From positions 124,001 to 188,000 of the forward strand of contig NZ_PNFP01000005.1 in the NCBI RefSeq assembly GCF_002940685.1: DNA of 64,000 nucleotides, read 5' to 3'. The position numbers and the translations under genes were made by a program. Positions 21,396-30,098 of this stretch are shown piece by piece. This stretch comes from Ensifer adhaerens (GTDB lineage Bacteria; Pseudomonadota; Alphaproteobacteria; Rhizobiales; Rhizobiaceae). Within the stretch, counting starts at the first letter, position 1; each line of letters begins with the position of its first letter. The notes under the pieces were generated by a model, which was not told where the DNA came from, made no database searches, and saw only the letters and a list, made by a program, of their open reading frames with translations.

Positions 21396-22457
21396 ATGCC
21401 CATCACAAAGGCGACCCCGAAGTCGACGGCCGTGCAACTGATCCCGGGTGAGCAAATGACCAGTTCCGGAAAGGCATCCACGAATAGCGGCAAAGCCAAA
21501 CCGGCGGCCAGGGCGCAAAAGCCGCCCGCCGCCAAGGCACATTCCGCTGCGTCCGAAGAGATCGTTTCCGGCGTCAGGATCAGCCATCCGGAACGGATCC
21601 TGTTTCCGGAGCGGGGCATCAGCAAAGGGGATCTCGCCCGTTACTGCGCGGCGGTCGCCGATCGCATGCTGCCTTTCGCCGCCGGCCACCTGCTGTCATT
21701 GGTGCGCGCGCCCCAAGGGCTAAAGGGGCCGCGCTTCTACCAGAAGCATGCCGGCGATGGCTTTCCGCAGGAGATCAGGGAAATCCCGGTCAGGGAGAGC
21801 TCCGGCGAAACCGAGAGCTACATGTATGTGCAGGATGCCCAAGGCTTGATCGCCGCGGTGCAGATGGGAGCGCTTGAATTCCACATCTGGGGCTCGCGGT
21901 TCGACGCGCTGGAAACGCCCGATCGCCTCGTTTTCGACCTCGACCCCGATGAAGGTCTTGATTTCACGACCGTGAAGGACGCCGCCACCGCCTTGCGCGA
22001 AGCGCTCACGGAGATCGGGCTCAAGTCGATGCCGATGGTCACGGGCGGCAAGGGCGTCCATGTCATCGTACCCTTGATTGCCCAAGCCACCTGGCCGGAA
22101 GCAAAGGCTTTTGCCAAAGCCTTTGCGCAAGGCTTCGCCGAGCGCGAACCGCAAAAGTTCATCGCCACCATGTCGAAGGAGAAGCGCAAGGGCGTGATCT
22201 TCATCGACTGGCTGAGAAACGAGCGCGGCGCCACCGCGGTCGCGCCCTATTCGACCCGGGCGCGGCCCGGCGGACCGGTCGCCACGCCCACCAGCTGGGA
22301 CGAACTTGCCGATCTCAAGTCCGCCAATAGCTTTCATATCCCCGACATTCTCGCGCGCATTGAAGGCGGATGCGATCCGTGGCGAGACCTCGCAAACGTC
22401 AGGCAATCGCTCACCCGGGAGATGCTGGACAGGCTTGGGGCGAAAGCGGCGGACTAG
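21396..22457 (+). CDS. Stand-alone LigD-type DNA polymerase domain (NHEJ)
   Basis: 353 residues. Residues 1-58 are a Lys/Ala/Ser/Pro-rich linker. From RISHPERILFPERGISKGDL (61-80) the protein is an archaeo-eukaryotic primase-type polymerase domain like the C-terminal part of bacterial LigD. The metal aspartates Asp181 and Asp183 (FDLDPDEG) and the third, in VIFIDWLRN, are all present, so it may be active. LigD polymerases fill gaps and add ribonucleotides in Ku-dependent break repair. The ligase and phosphoesterase domains of full LigD are absent, and no ku gene is in the window. An in-frame TAG stands just upstream (about 21372). Confidence 0.88.
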   Translation: MPITKATPKSTAVQLIPGEQMTSSGKASTNSGKAKPAARAQKPPAAKAHSAASEEIVSGVRISHPERILFPERGISKGDLARYCAAVADRMLPFAAGHLLSLVRAPQGLKGPRFYQKHAGDGFPQEIREIPVRESSGETESYMYVQDAQGLIAAVQMGALEFHIWGSRFDALETPDRLVFDLDPDEGLDFTTVKDAATALREALTEIGLKSMPMVTGGKGVHVIVPLIAQATWPEAKAFAKAFAQGFAEREPQKFIATMSKEKRKGVIFIDWLRNERGATAVAPYSTRARPGGPVATPTSWDELADLKSANSFHIPDILARIEGGCDPWRDLANVRQSLTREMLDRLGAKAAD

Positions 22458-23347
22458 GCCGCCGCCTCCCGCTGTAGATCGAGTATCCAGGCTCGAATGG
22501 ACGTGCCGATTGCATCGGGATGATCCTCCTGCAGATAGTGCGCACCCGCTCCGAGCTTCACGAGACGGCAATCGGCGAGCGCACCGGCACAGGCTTCCGC
22601 CTCCGCCGGAGAAATCAGGGCGCCCGGATCGCCCGAGAACAACAGTTTCGGATAGTGCGAAGCGCGAAGGGCCGCATGGTCCGCGCCATTGATCGCGTGG
22701 AATTCGCTCGGGCTGCCCTCGATCGGCAGTTCGCGTGGCAACCGAAGCACGGGGCGACGGGAGGCCGGGTCCGGAAACGGCGAACGATAGGCATCCATTT
22801 CCTCATCGCTCAGTTTGCGCAGGATCGCATTCGGCACCACCCGCTCGATGAAGACGTTCTCTTCCAGGATCAATCGCTCACCGACACAAGGGGTACGGAA
22901 CGCCTTGAACAATTCGCGCGCCTGCGGCTTTTGATGGAAGGCGTCGAATGTCTCGGCCGGCCGGATGTACTCCATGAAGGCCAGTCCCAGTACCTTTTCC
23001 GGATAAAGCGCAGCAAAGTGAAAGGCGAGTGCAGTTCCCCAGTCCTGAGCGACGAGAAAGAGCGGACCGGGCACGACCTTTTCGACGAAGGCTTCGAGAT
23101 AACGGAACTGGTCGAGAAAGGAATAGTCGATATCGGGCTTGGCCGAGTGGCCATAACCGATCAGATCCGGCGCGACGCAGCGTCCGATCGCAGCCACATG
23201 CGGAATGATGTTGCGCCAGATGTAGGACGACGTCGGATTGCCGTGCAGGAACAGGACCGTCGGCCCCGAGCCCTGCTCGACATAGGCCATCGACGATCCC
23301 AGGATATCGACGAACGATTTGCCGGCTGCGAATGTCTCGTCACGCAT
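22454..23347 (-). CDS. Haloalkane dehalogenase (alpha/beta hydrolase, DhaA-like)
   Basis: 297 residues, strongly like subfamily II haloalkane dehalogenases. The nucleophile is Asp102 (AQDWG), with halide-stabilising Asn37 (LHGNPTSS) and Trp103. The catalytic acid is Glu126 (FMEYIRP) and the base His270 (GAGAHYLQED). This full set argues for dehalogenase rather than epoxide hydrolase or esterase. Such enzymes hydrolyse carbon-halogen bonds to alcohols without cofactors; the natural rhizobial substrates are unknown. ATG at 23347 follows GGAGGAAAG and overlaps the end of the upstream tetR by 8 bp, so the pair is co-translated. Its stop overlaps the convergent polymerase gene end. Confidence 0.88.
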   Translation of the reverse strand: MRDETFAAGKSFVDILGSSMAYVEQGSGPTVLFLHGNPTSSYIWRNIIPHVAAIGRCVAPDLIGYGHSAKPDIDYSFLDQFRYLEAFVEKVVPGPLFLVAQDWGTALAFHFAALYPEKVLGLAFMEYIRPAETFDAFHQKPQARELFKAFRTPCVGERLILEENVFIERVVPNAILRKLSDEEMDAYRSPFPDPASRRPVLRLPRELPIEGSPSEFHAINGADHAALRASHYPKLLFSGDPGALISPAEAEACAGALADCRLVKLGAGAHYLQEDHPDAIGTSIRAWILDLQREAAA

Positions 23348-23936
23348 GCTTTCCTCCATCAAACACTGTTGAAAAAACGATCTTCCTGAAGGTCGCAAGC
23401 GGCGCCGGACTCCGGTCAACCTTCATGCGCAGCATCGCCCCTTGCCAGGCGCTGAGCAGGAAATCGGCGAGCTCGGCCGCCGAGCCGAGCGGCGTAATTT
23501 CGCCCTTCTCCAGCCCTTCGGCGATGCAGGCTTCGAAAGGGGCCCGCCAGGTCTCGAAGAGTTTCGACAGATGCGCACGAAGCCTTTCGTTGTCGAACGA
23601 GGCTTCGAGGCTGAGATTGCCGATCATGCAGCCGCGGCTGTAGTCGGCATCGGCAAGCTTGCCGGTGATGAGGTCGATATAGCGGCGAAGCCGATCGACC
23701 GGGCGCACGCTTCTGTCGCCAAGCGCCTCTTCGACGAGCCCCGAGACATAGGCGAAGTAGCGATCGAGCACTTCGATGACGAAGTCTTCCTTCGAAGCGA
23801 AGTGATTGGTGAAAGACCCGGGACGGGCGCCCGCAACCTCGACGATGTCGCGCACGCCGGTGCCGGCGTAGCCTGTGTTCCATACGAGCTGATCGCCCGC
23901 CTTCAGAAGATTTTCGCGTATCGATTTTCTGGACAT
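23340..23936 (-). CDS. TetR-family regulator of the dehalogenase operon
   Basis: 198 residues. The N-terminal helix-turn-helix is at about 25-47 (VRDIVEVAGARPGSFTNHFASKE). The ligand domain contains YSRGCMIGNLSLEA with Cys103. The position and surroundings match the reactive cysteine region of NemR-type electrophile sensors (SGCLTVKLSAE in E. coli NemR), which suggests sensing of reactive organic compounds. It is translated just ahead of the dehalogenase with an 8-bp overlap and has a perfect palindrome five bases before its start, consistent with autorepression. Confidence 0.87.
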   Translation of the reverse strand: MSRKSIRENLLKAGDQLVWNTGYAGTGVRDIVEVAGARPGSFTNHFASKEDFVIEVLDRYFAYVSGLVEEALGDRSVRPVDRLRRYIDLITGKLADADYSRGCMIGNLSLEASFDNERLRAHLSKLFETWRAPFEACIAEGLEKGEITPLGSAAELADFLLSAWQGAMLRMKVDRSPAPLATFRKIVFSTVFDGGKHA

Positions 23937-23941
23937 AGCGA

Positions 23942-23965
23942 AATAATACGTACGTACGTATTATT
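23942..23965. promoter_or_regulatory. Perfect 24-bp palindromic operator of the tetR-dehalogenase operon
   Basis: Each half is AATAATACGTAC read inward, giving a perfect dyad with a TACGTACGTA core. It lies 5 bp from the tetR start codon. Position and symmetry fit a TetR-family operator. Confidence 0.75.
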
Positions 23966-24010
23966 GTCAATCGTTGAAACCGAAAGTGGAAACGAGGAGC
24001 GTTGCCAACG

Positions 24011-24036
24011 AAAAACGCCCCACTTCGGGGGCGTTG
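24011..24036 (-). terminator. Intrinsic terminator of ybgC
   Basis: On the minus strand AACGCCCC / GGGGCGTT with a short loop followed by TTTTCG, about 30 bp after the ybgC stop. It separates ybgC from tetR. Confidence 0.85.
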
Positions 24037-24065
24037 CGATCGGATCGAGGTTGGAGCGCCGCGAC

Positions 24066-24521
24066 CTAGCCGGCGCTCTCCTTCGCATGCTGGAACTTGT
24101 AGGCGAGCGCCTCAGGCAGCCGCCGCGGCCGGCCCTGGCCGTTGATGACGGCGATGATCACCTTGGCGGCGATCAGCAGCTGCTCGCCCCGGCGGATCTC
24201 CTGCTGCAGCACCATCTTGGCGCCGCCGGCTTTCTCGGTGACCGTCGTGATCGTCAGGATGTCGTCCATGCGCGCCGGCAGCTTGAAGTCGATTTCCATG
24301 CGGTGCACGACGAAGACGAGACCTTCGCTGTCGCCCTCGATCGCCAGCGTCGCCTGCTCCACGCCGAGCAGCCGCAGGAAATCGGTGCGGGCGCGTTCCA
24401 TGAAATGCAGGTAGCGGGCGTGGTAGACGACGCCGGAAAAATCGGTGTCTTCGTAATAGACGCGCTGGATCAGCCGATGGCCGTTTTCGGTCAGTTCGCC
24501 TGCGAGCGAAATCAGGGACAT
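24066..24521 (-). CDS. ybgC: Tol-Pal-associated acyl-CoA thioesterase YbgC
   Basis: Hot-dog fold thioesterase of 151 residues. The signature YYEDTDFSGVVYHARYLHF carries the catalytic Asp27, equivalent to Asp18 of E. coli YbgC. Homologues act on acyl-CoA or acyl-ACP in phospholipid metabolism and are normally the first gene of the tol-pal cluster. Here it has its own terminator and is about 3 kb from tolQ. I chose ATG at 24521 (GGAGAG upstream) over the open frame to 24581. Confidence 0.93.
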   Translation of the reverse strand: MSLISLAGELTENGHRLIQRVYYEDTDFSGVVYHARYLHFMERARTDFLRLLGVEQATLAIEGDSEGLVFVVHRMEIDFKLPARMDDILTITTVTEKAGGAKMVLQQEIRRGEQLLIAAKVIIAVINGQGRPRRLPEALAYKFQHAKESAG

Positions 24522-24588
24522 ACTTCTCTCCGAAAGAATTTCCCGTTTCCTGTGCAGGAACAAAAAGCCGTTTGCAAGCATTGCAGCG

Positions 24589-24606
24589 TTGTCACAATCC
24601 TATCCT
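24589..24606 (+). promoter_or_regulatory. Possible degenerate Pho box upstream of sqdB
   Basis: TTGTCAC and CTATCCT begin 11 bp apart, each matching five of seven bases of the PhoB half-site CTGTCAT. The match is weak. It is noted because sulfolipid synthesis is commonly raised under phosphate limitation. Confidence 0.25.
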
Positions 24607-24645
24607 ATCACGTGACCGACTTCCCTTGCGATCAGGAGAACGTGC

Positions 24646-25866
24646 ATGAAGATTGCAATTCTCGGCGGCGACGGTTTCGTCGGCTGGCCCACGGCCCTTC
24701 ATTTGTCCGATGCCGGTCACGACGTTCACATCCTCGACAACCTCTCCCGCCGATGGATCGATACGGAACTCGGCGTGCAATCCCTGACGCCGATGGATTC
24801 GATCCAGGAACGCACCCGCATCTGGCATGCCGAAACCGGCCGCCGCATCCACTTCAACCTGATCGACCTTGCTCGCGACTACGAACTCCTGAAGAACTGG
24901 CTCGCCGAGCATCGCCCCGATGCCATCGTGCATTTCGCCGAACAGCGCGCCGCCCCCTATTCGATGAAGAGCGACCGCCACAAGAACTACACGGTCAACA
25001 ACAACGTTAACGGCACTCACAATCTTCTGAACGCGCTGGTCGAGCTCGGGCTCGACGCCCATCTCGTGCACCTCGGCACCATGGGCGTCTACGGCTATTC
25101 CACCATCGGCGCGGCGATCCCCGAGGGGTATCTGCCCGTCGGCATCGAGACGATGAGCGGCGAGACGGTCAGCCAGGAAATCCTCTATCCATCCAATCCG
25201 GGCTCGATCTACCATATGACCAAGTGTCTGGATCAGCTGCTCTTCCAGTTCTATGCCAAGAACGATGGCGTGAGGATCACCGACCTGCACCAGGGCATCG
25301 TCTGGGGCACCCACACCGAGCAGACGCGCCGCCATCCGCAACTCATCAACCGCTTCGACTATGACGGCGACTACGGCACCGTCTTGAACCGCTTCCTGAT
25401 CCAGGCGGCGATCGGCTATCCGCTGACGGTGCACGGCACAGGCGGCCAGACGCGCGCCTTCATCCATATCCAGGATTCGGTGCGCTGCATCGAACTCGCG
25501 CTGAAGAACCCGCCGGCACGCGGCAGCCGCGTCGAGATCTTCAACCAGATGACCGAAACCCACCGGGTGCGCGACCTTGCCGAGATGATCGCATCGCTAT
25601 CGGGCGCTGAGATCGCCTGGCTGCCGAACCCGCGCAAGGAAGCCGCCGAGAACGAACTCGTCGTGCACAACGAGAAATTCCTGGGCCTCGGCCTCAACCC
25701 GACGCGGCTGCAGGACGGATTGCTTTCGGAAATCGTCGATGTCGCCAAGAAATTCGCCTATCGTGTCGACAGAACGCGCGTGCCGGCCGTCTCCGCCTGG
25801 ACCAAGGACATCGCGCCGCTCATCAACCACGACCCAGAGGGCAAGCGGCTGAAATCCGTTTCATGA
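24646..25866 (+). CDS. sqdB: UDP-sulfoquinovose synthase SqdB
   Basis: Makes UDP-sulfoquinovose from UDP-glucose and sulfite, the head-group donor of sulfolipid SQDG. It is an extended short-chain dehydrogenase of 406 residues. The NAD motif GGDGFVG is at 7-13. Catalytic Thr145 lies in LGTMG, with Tyr189 and Lys193 in SIYHMTKCLDQ, as in plant SQD1. The family stretches VNNNVNGTHNLLNAL and TGGQTRAFIHIQDSVRCIE are present. The start is preceded by CAGGAGA. It is the first gene of sqdBDC, overlapping sqdD by 4 bp. Confidence 0.95.
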   Translation: MKIAILGGDGFVGWPTALHLSDAGHDVHILDNLSRRWIDTELGVQSLTPMDSIQERTRIWHAETGRRIHFNLIDLARDYELLKNWLAEHRPDAIVHFAEQRAAPYSMKSDRHKNYTVNNNVNGTHNLLNALVELGLDAHLVHLGTMGVYGYSTIGAAIPEGYLPVGIETMSGETVSQEILYPSNPGSIYHMTKCLDQLLFQFYAKNDGVRITDLHQGIVWGTHTEQTRRHPQLINRFDYDGDYGTVLNRFLIQAAIGYPLTVHGTGGQTRAFIHIQDSVRCIELALKNPPARGSRVEIFNQMTETHRVRDLAEMIASLSGAEIAWLPNPRKEAAENELVVHNEKFLGLGLNPTRLQDGLLSEIVDVAKKFAYRVDRTRVPAVSAWTKDIAPLINHDPEGKRLKSVS

Positions 25867-26723
25867 CATCGAACGATCCTTCGGAGGGGCTCAGCCCCTC
25901 CTCGCCTCCAACTGCCGGCCATGCCTTCGTGACGCTCGTCACCAATGCCGACTATGCGCTCGGCGCACGGGCGCTGGCCCGTTCCATCCGGCTGACGGGC
26001 ACCGGGGCCGATATCGTCGTTCTGCACACGGGCGGCGTGTCGCTCGAAGCGCTGGCGCCGCTTGCCGCTTTCGGCTGCCGCATGGTCGAGACCGACCTCC
26101 TGCCGCTCTCCGACGCCTTCAACGAACGCCATCAGCGCCGCAACGTCCATGAGAAAGCTCCCTTCACCAAGGGGCGCAAGCCGGACTTCCATTCGCCGCT
26201 CGACAATTTCTGCAAGCTCCGGCTCTGGCAACTCGACGAATACCGGCGCTGCGTCTTCATCGATGCCGACGCGATCGTGCTTCGGAACATCGACCGGCTG
26301 TTTGCCTATCCGGAATTCTCGGCCGCCCCCAATGTCTACGAAAGCCTTGCGGACTTTCATCGGCTGAATTCCGGCGTCTTCGTCGCCGAACCGTCATCGG
26401 CGACATTCGAACGGATGCTGGCCTGCCTCGACGCGCCGGATGCCTTCTGGCCGCGCACCGACCAGACCTTCCTGCAGACCTTTTTCCCGGACTGGCACGG
26501 CCTGCCGGTGACCATGAACATGCTGCAATATGTCTGGTTCAACCTTCCCGAACTCTGGGACTGGCGTTCCATCGGCGTGCTTCATTTCCAGTACGAAAAG
26601 CCCTGGGAGAAAGATCATCCCCGCGCTGGAGCCTTGCAGCCGTTGGTCGAACTCTGGCACGCCTATCTGACGGGAGAAGGCATTCCGGACATCGCATCGC
26701 TCGCCAATCCGGCACGCCCATGA
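25863..26723 (+). CDS. sqdD: Sulfolipid glycosyltransferase SqdD (GT8-like)
   Basis: Glycogenin-like glycosyltransferase of 286 residues. The N-terminus GHAFVTLVTNADYALGARAL and the nucleotide-sugar/metal motif VFIDADAIVLRN (DAD at about 134-136) are typical of GT8. From its place between sqdB and sqdC it should transfer sulfoquinovose to diacylglycerol, as proposed for the rhizobial and Rhodobacter operons. It overlaps sqdB and sqdC by 4 bp (ATGA). Confidence 0.9.
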   Translation: MTSNDPSEGLSPSSPPTAGHAFVTLVTNADYALGARALARSIRLTGTGADIVVLHTGGVSLEALAPLAAFGCRMVETDLLPLSDAFNERHQRRNVHEKAPFTKGRKPDFHSPLDNFCKLRLWQLDEYRRCVFIDADAIVLRNIDRLFAYPEFSAAPNVYESLADFHRLNSGVFVAEPSSATFERMLACLDAPDAFWPRTDQTFLQTFFPDWHGLPVTMNMLQYVWFNLPELWDWRSIGVLHFQYEKPWEKDHPRAGALQPLVELWHAYLTGEGIPDIASLANPARP

Positions 26724-27622
26724 CGAGGGTTCTGGTTTCCGGCGGCACCGGCTTCGTCGGCCGCTTCATCGTCGAGCACCTGCTGCAAAATGGCTATGAG
26801 GTTGCGGTCGGCGGCCGCACAGCGCCCGCCCGCGGCCTTTTCTCAAAGCCTGTCGATTTCGTGCCGCTTTCGCTCGATCCGGGTCTAGACCAGGCCGCCG
26901 CCTTCGCCGGGATGGAAGGTTTCGTCCATGCCGCCTTCGAGCATGTCGAAGGCAAGTATCGCGGCGGCGAAGGCGATGATCCCGATGGTTTCCGCCATGC
27001 CAATATCGACGGCTCTCGCCGCCTGTTCGAAACGGCGCGTGCCGCCGGCGTCAAACGCTGCGTGTTCCTGTCGAGCCGGGCCGTCTACGGCAGCCGGTTG
27101 GCGGGCACGGCCGACGAGACCACGCCCCCGGAACCGGACACGCTCTATGGTGAAGTGAAGCGCGCTGCCGAAAGCCTGCTCCGCGCGCTTGCCGCCCACG
27201 ACTTTTGCGTTGCGAACCTGCGCGTGACCGGCGTCTACGGCGCGGTCGGCCCCGGCAAGAAACACAAATGGGCCGAACTTTTTTCGGCCTACCTCGACGG
27301 GCGGCCAGTCGAACCGCGGATCGGAACGGAGGTCCACGGCGACGACGTCGCAGCGGCCGTGCGCCTGATGCTCGAGGCCGACGCGGGTGCGGTCAGCGGC
27401 GAGGTCTTCAACGTCTCCGACCTGCTGCTCGATACCAGCCAAATCCTGTCGATCGTTCGGATGCTGACCGAATGTCCCCATCCACTGCCAGCGACAGTCC
27501 CGCCGACGGGCTATCTTGTCATGTCCACCGACAAGCTGCGCGCCCTTGGCTGGCAACCGGGCGGCACGGCACGACTGAAGGCGACTGTACGGGAATTGCT
27601 GGCGGATATCAGCCCGGTTTGA
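26720..27622 (+). CDS. sqdC: NAD-dependent epimerase/dehydratase SqdC
   Basis: Extended SDR protein of 300 residues. GGTGFVGR at about 8-15 is the dinucleotide site, and the catalytic SSRAVYG and LYGEVKR (YxxxK) are both visible. It is the third gene of the S. meliloti-type sqdBDC operon. Its exact chemical role in sulfolipid synthesis is uncertain, and a reductase or accessory role has been suggested. Translation is coupled to sqdD by a 4-bp overlap. No clear terminator follows before the convergent cupin gene. Confidence 0.87.
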   Translation: MTRVLVSGGTGFVGRFIVEHLLQNGYEVAVGGRTAPARGLFSKPVDFVPLSLDPGLDQAAAFAGMEGFVHAAFEHVEGKYRGGEGDDPDGFRHANIDGSRRLFETARAAGVKRCVFLSSRAVYGSRLAGTADETTPPEPDTLYGEVKRAAESLLRALAAHDFCVANLRVTGVYGAVGPGKKHKWAELFSAYLDGRPVEPRIGTEVHGDDVAAAVRLMLEADAGAVSGEVFNVSDLLLDTSQILSIVRMLTECPHPLPATVPPTGYLVMSTDKLRALGWQPGGTARLKATVRELLADISPV

Positions 27623-27689
27623 AGCAGGCTGCAGCTTGTCTGACGTCATCAGCGCTCAACCGGAAAGCCGTGCCGGAAAGCCGTGCGCT

Positions 27690-28049
27690 TCATCCAAGAT
27701 GATCGATGGCATCCATCACGAGCAAGGTGACCCGCCCCCGGCAGCGCGCCCGATGCTCGGTGTTGGGGTGCACGGCAATCATGTCCCCGGATTGAAGGGT
27801 GTACCTCGTGACAACGCCTTCCGAACCACCGTCACGAACATCGATTTCAAGTTCGCCGGAGAGGACGACGAAGAACTCGTCGCTTCCGCGGTGGATATGC
27901 CATTTGGCCTCGGCATCCTGCATGATCCTGTAACGAACTTTGTTGCCGTTGAATTCCAGGAGATCATGGCTTTGCCAGCGCCCCTCCATCGGCTGATCGA
28001 GCCGAACCGTGCTCGCACGCGTTACCAGTGCCTCTTTGTCGTCGCGCAC
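27690..28049 (-). CDS. Small cupin-domain protein
   Basis: 119 residues forming a single cupin barrel. Motif 1 is AKWHIHRGSDEFFVVLSGELEID and motif 2 SGDMIAVHPNTEHRARC, with metal-binding His and Glu residues present. The function (enzyme or sensor) is unknown. The start is GTG at 28049 with GGGAGAAAA upstream. It begins 11 bp after the phosphoesterase stop and is likely co-transcribed with the ruvB-phosphoesterase genes. Confidence 0.8.
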   Translation of the reverse strand: MRDDKEALVTRASTVRLDQPMEGRWQSHDLLEFNGNKVRYRIMQDAEAKWHIHRGSDEFFVVLSGELEIDVRDGGSEGVVTRYTLQSGDMIAVHPNTEHRARCRGRVTLLVMDAIDHLG

Positions 28050-28060
28050 TTTTTCTCCCT

Positions 28061-28963
28061 CTAGCCGAGATCGATGACGACGATTTCCGGCGGCACGCCG
28101 AAGCGAACCGGTGCCAACGAGCAGCCGAGGCCGCCTGACACGATCAGATTGCAGTCGTTCTCCACCATATGGCCATAGGCGAAGCGGTCGCCGAAGCGCG
28201 ACGGCACGACGGGCGCATAGCCGAGAAACCGCACCTGCCCGCCATGGGTATGGCCCGACAGTGTCAGGGCCACACGCGGGGGAACGCGCGGAAAGACATC
28301 CGGTTCGTGCGCCAGGAGGATGACGGGATCGCCATCGCTGACCTGCGCAAGCGTGCCGTCGAGATCGTCGAGACCGCCCATGTGCCTGCGCTTCCATTTC
28401 TTGCCCGGCAACAGCGCCAGCTGATCTTCCAGGCCGGCAATCCAGAAACCCTGCCCATCCTTCTCGAACCGGGCGGCACGGTTGCTGTAGACGTTGATGC
28501 CGACATCCTGCAGCGCCTTGTGCCCGAAAGTCGGCCCGCCGCCGTTCTTCTGTGCGGTCCGGTCTTCCCACCAATCGTGATTGCCCATGACGGCGTGTAC
28601 TCCGAACGGGGCGGTCAGCGTCGCGAGCGCCTTCGACCATTCGCTGGAATGCACGTAGCGGGTGACGAGGTTCATCCCGGCCGCATAGTCGCCGAGCAGC
28701 AGCGTGATGTCGCCGCCGAGACTGTTCGCCTGCCGGCAGATCGAGGCGATGCGGCTCGCCGGCATCCAGGGTTCGCAAGCATGGATATCGGTGAGCACGA
28801 CGGCGCGCAGCTTCAGCCCCGGCGTCCAATTGGGCGGCGTCAGCCTGTAACGGGTGACATTCAGCCGGGCCAGGGGCTCGACGGCAAAGGCGTAGCCGCC
28901 GAGCGCCGCCATGCTGGCGATGCCGCCGCCGATCATCTTCAGCAATCCGCGGCGGCTGATCAT
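28061..28963 (-). CDS. Tat-exported metallophosphoesterase
   Basis: 300 residues. It begins with a twin-arginine signal (SRRGLLKM, followed by a hydrophobic segment). The calcineurin-type metal motifs are in order: VLTDIHACEP, LLLGDY, VMGNHDWW, LLAHEPD and SGHTHGGQV. It resembles the YkuE/YaeI-type phosphodiesterases that act on lipids or nucleotides outside the cytoplasm. The start abuts the ruvB stop. Confidence 0.9.
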   Translation of the reverse strand: MISRRGLLKMIGGGIASMAALGGYAFAVEPLARLNVTRYRLTPPNWTPGLKLRAVVLTDIHACEPWMPASRIASICRQANSLGGDITLLLGDYAAGMNLVTRYVHSSEWSKALATLTAPFGVHAVMGNHDWWEDRTAQKNGGGPTFGHKALQDVGINVYSNRAARFEKDGQGFWIAGLEDQLALLPGKKWKRRHMGGLDDLDGTLAQVSDGDPVILLAHEPDVFPRVPPRVALTLSGHTHGGQVRFLGYAPVVPSRFGDRFAYGHMVENDCNLIVSGGLGCSLAPVRFGVPPEIVVIDLG

Positions 28964-30004
28964 CTAGTCGTCCTCGAGCGTCAGGCGGAACTGGGCCGCC
29001 TCGACCTCCTTGGGTGGGTTGAGGCCGATATGTTTCCAGGCATTGGCGGTCAGAATACGGCCGCGCGGCGTGCGCTGGATGAAACCCTGCTGGATGAGAT
29101 AGGGCTCGATGATGTCTTCGATCGCATCGCGCGGCTCGGAAAGCCCCGCGGCGATGGTTTCGATGCCGACGGGACCGCCGGCGAAATTCTGCGCGATCAT
29201 GAAGAGATAGCGCCGGTCGAGCTGGTCGAGCCCCATATTGTCGACGAGCAGCCGCGTCAGGGCCTCGTCGGCAATTTCCTTGGTCACCGCTTCGGCGCGC
29301 GCCACCTCGGCGAAATCGCGCACGCGGCGCAACAGCCGGCCGGCGATGCGCGGCGTGCCGCGGGCGCGGCGGGCGATTTCGCGCGCGCCGTCGTCGGTCA
29401 TGCCGAGGCCCATCAGCCGGGCGCCGCGACGCACGATCGATTCCAGTTCCTCGACCGTATAGAAATTGAGCCGCACCGGAATGCCGAAACGGTCGCGAAG
29501 CGGCGTCGTCAAAAGGCCGAGGCGGGTGGTTGCCGCCACCAGCGTGAACTTCGACAGGTCGATCTTCACCGACCGCGCTGCCGGGCCCTCGCCGATGATC
29601 AGGTCGAGCTGGAAATCCTCCATCGCCGGATAGAGGATTTCTTCGACCGCCGGATTGAGCCGGTGGATTTCGTCGATGAAGAGCACGTCGCGCTCTTCGA
29701 GATTGGTGAGCAGGGCCGCAAGGTCGCCGGCCTTGGCGATGACGGGGCCGGAGGTCGAGCGGAAGTTGACGCCGAGCTCCTTCGCCATGATCTGCGCCAG
29801 CGTCGTCTTGCCGAGGCCGGGGGGGCCGACGAAGAGCACGTGGTCCAGCGCCTCGCCGCGGTTCTTGGCCGCCTCGATGAAGATCTTGAGGTTCGCGCGT
29901 GCTTCCGCCTGGCCGGTAAACTCGTCCAGCGACTGCGGGCGCATGGTCGCGTCGAGGTCTTCGCCGCGCTTTTCCGGAGTTATCAGGCGTGCCGCATCAG
30001 TCAT
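28964..30004 (-). CDS. ruvB: Holliday junction branch migration ATPase RuvB
   Basis: AAA+ motor of 346 residues that drives branch migration with RuvA. Walker [13 protein letters not shown] and Walker [11 protein letters not shown] are present, with a C-terminal winged helix around [13 protein letters not shown]. The ATG at 30004 begins the standard MTDAARLI. It is the last ruv gene, 94 bp after ruvA. Confidence 0.98.
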   Translation of the reverse strand: MTDAARLITPEKRGEDLDATMRPQSLDEFTGQAEARANLKIFIEAAKNRGEALDHVLFVGPPGLGKTTLAQIMAKELGVNFRSTSGPVIAKAGDLAALLTNLEERDVLFIDEIHRLNPAVEEILYPAMEDFQLDLIIGEGPAARSVKIDLSKFTLVAATTRLGLLTTPLRDRFGIPVRLNFYTVEELESIVRRGARLMGLGMTDDGAREIARRARGTPRIAGRLLRRVRDFAEVARAEAVTKEIADEALTRLLVDNMGLDQLDRRYLFMIAQNFAGGPVGIETIAAGLSEPRDAIEDIIEPYLIQQGFIQRTPRGRILTANAWKHIGLNPPKEVEAAQFRLTLEDD

Positions 30005-30098
30005 GCATTCGTTCCAATCGGTGGCCATTGTCGTGCAGGCTCATGCCCTGCGCCCGGCCTGTTCCGTTCTGCCTTGCGCGCTCCCGCAAGGCAAGCGC

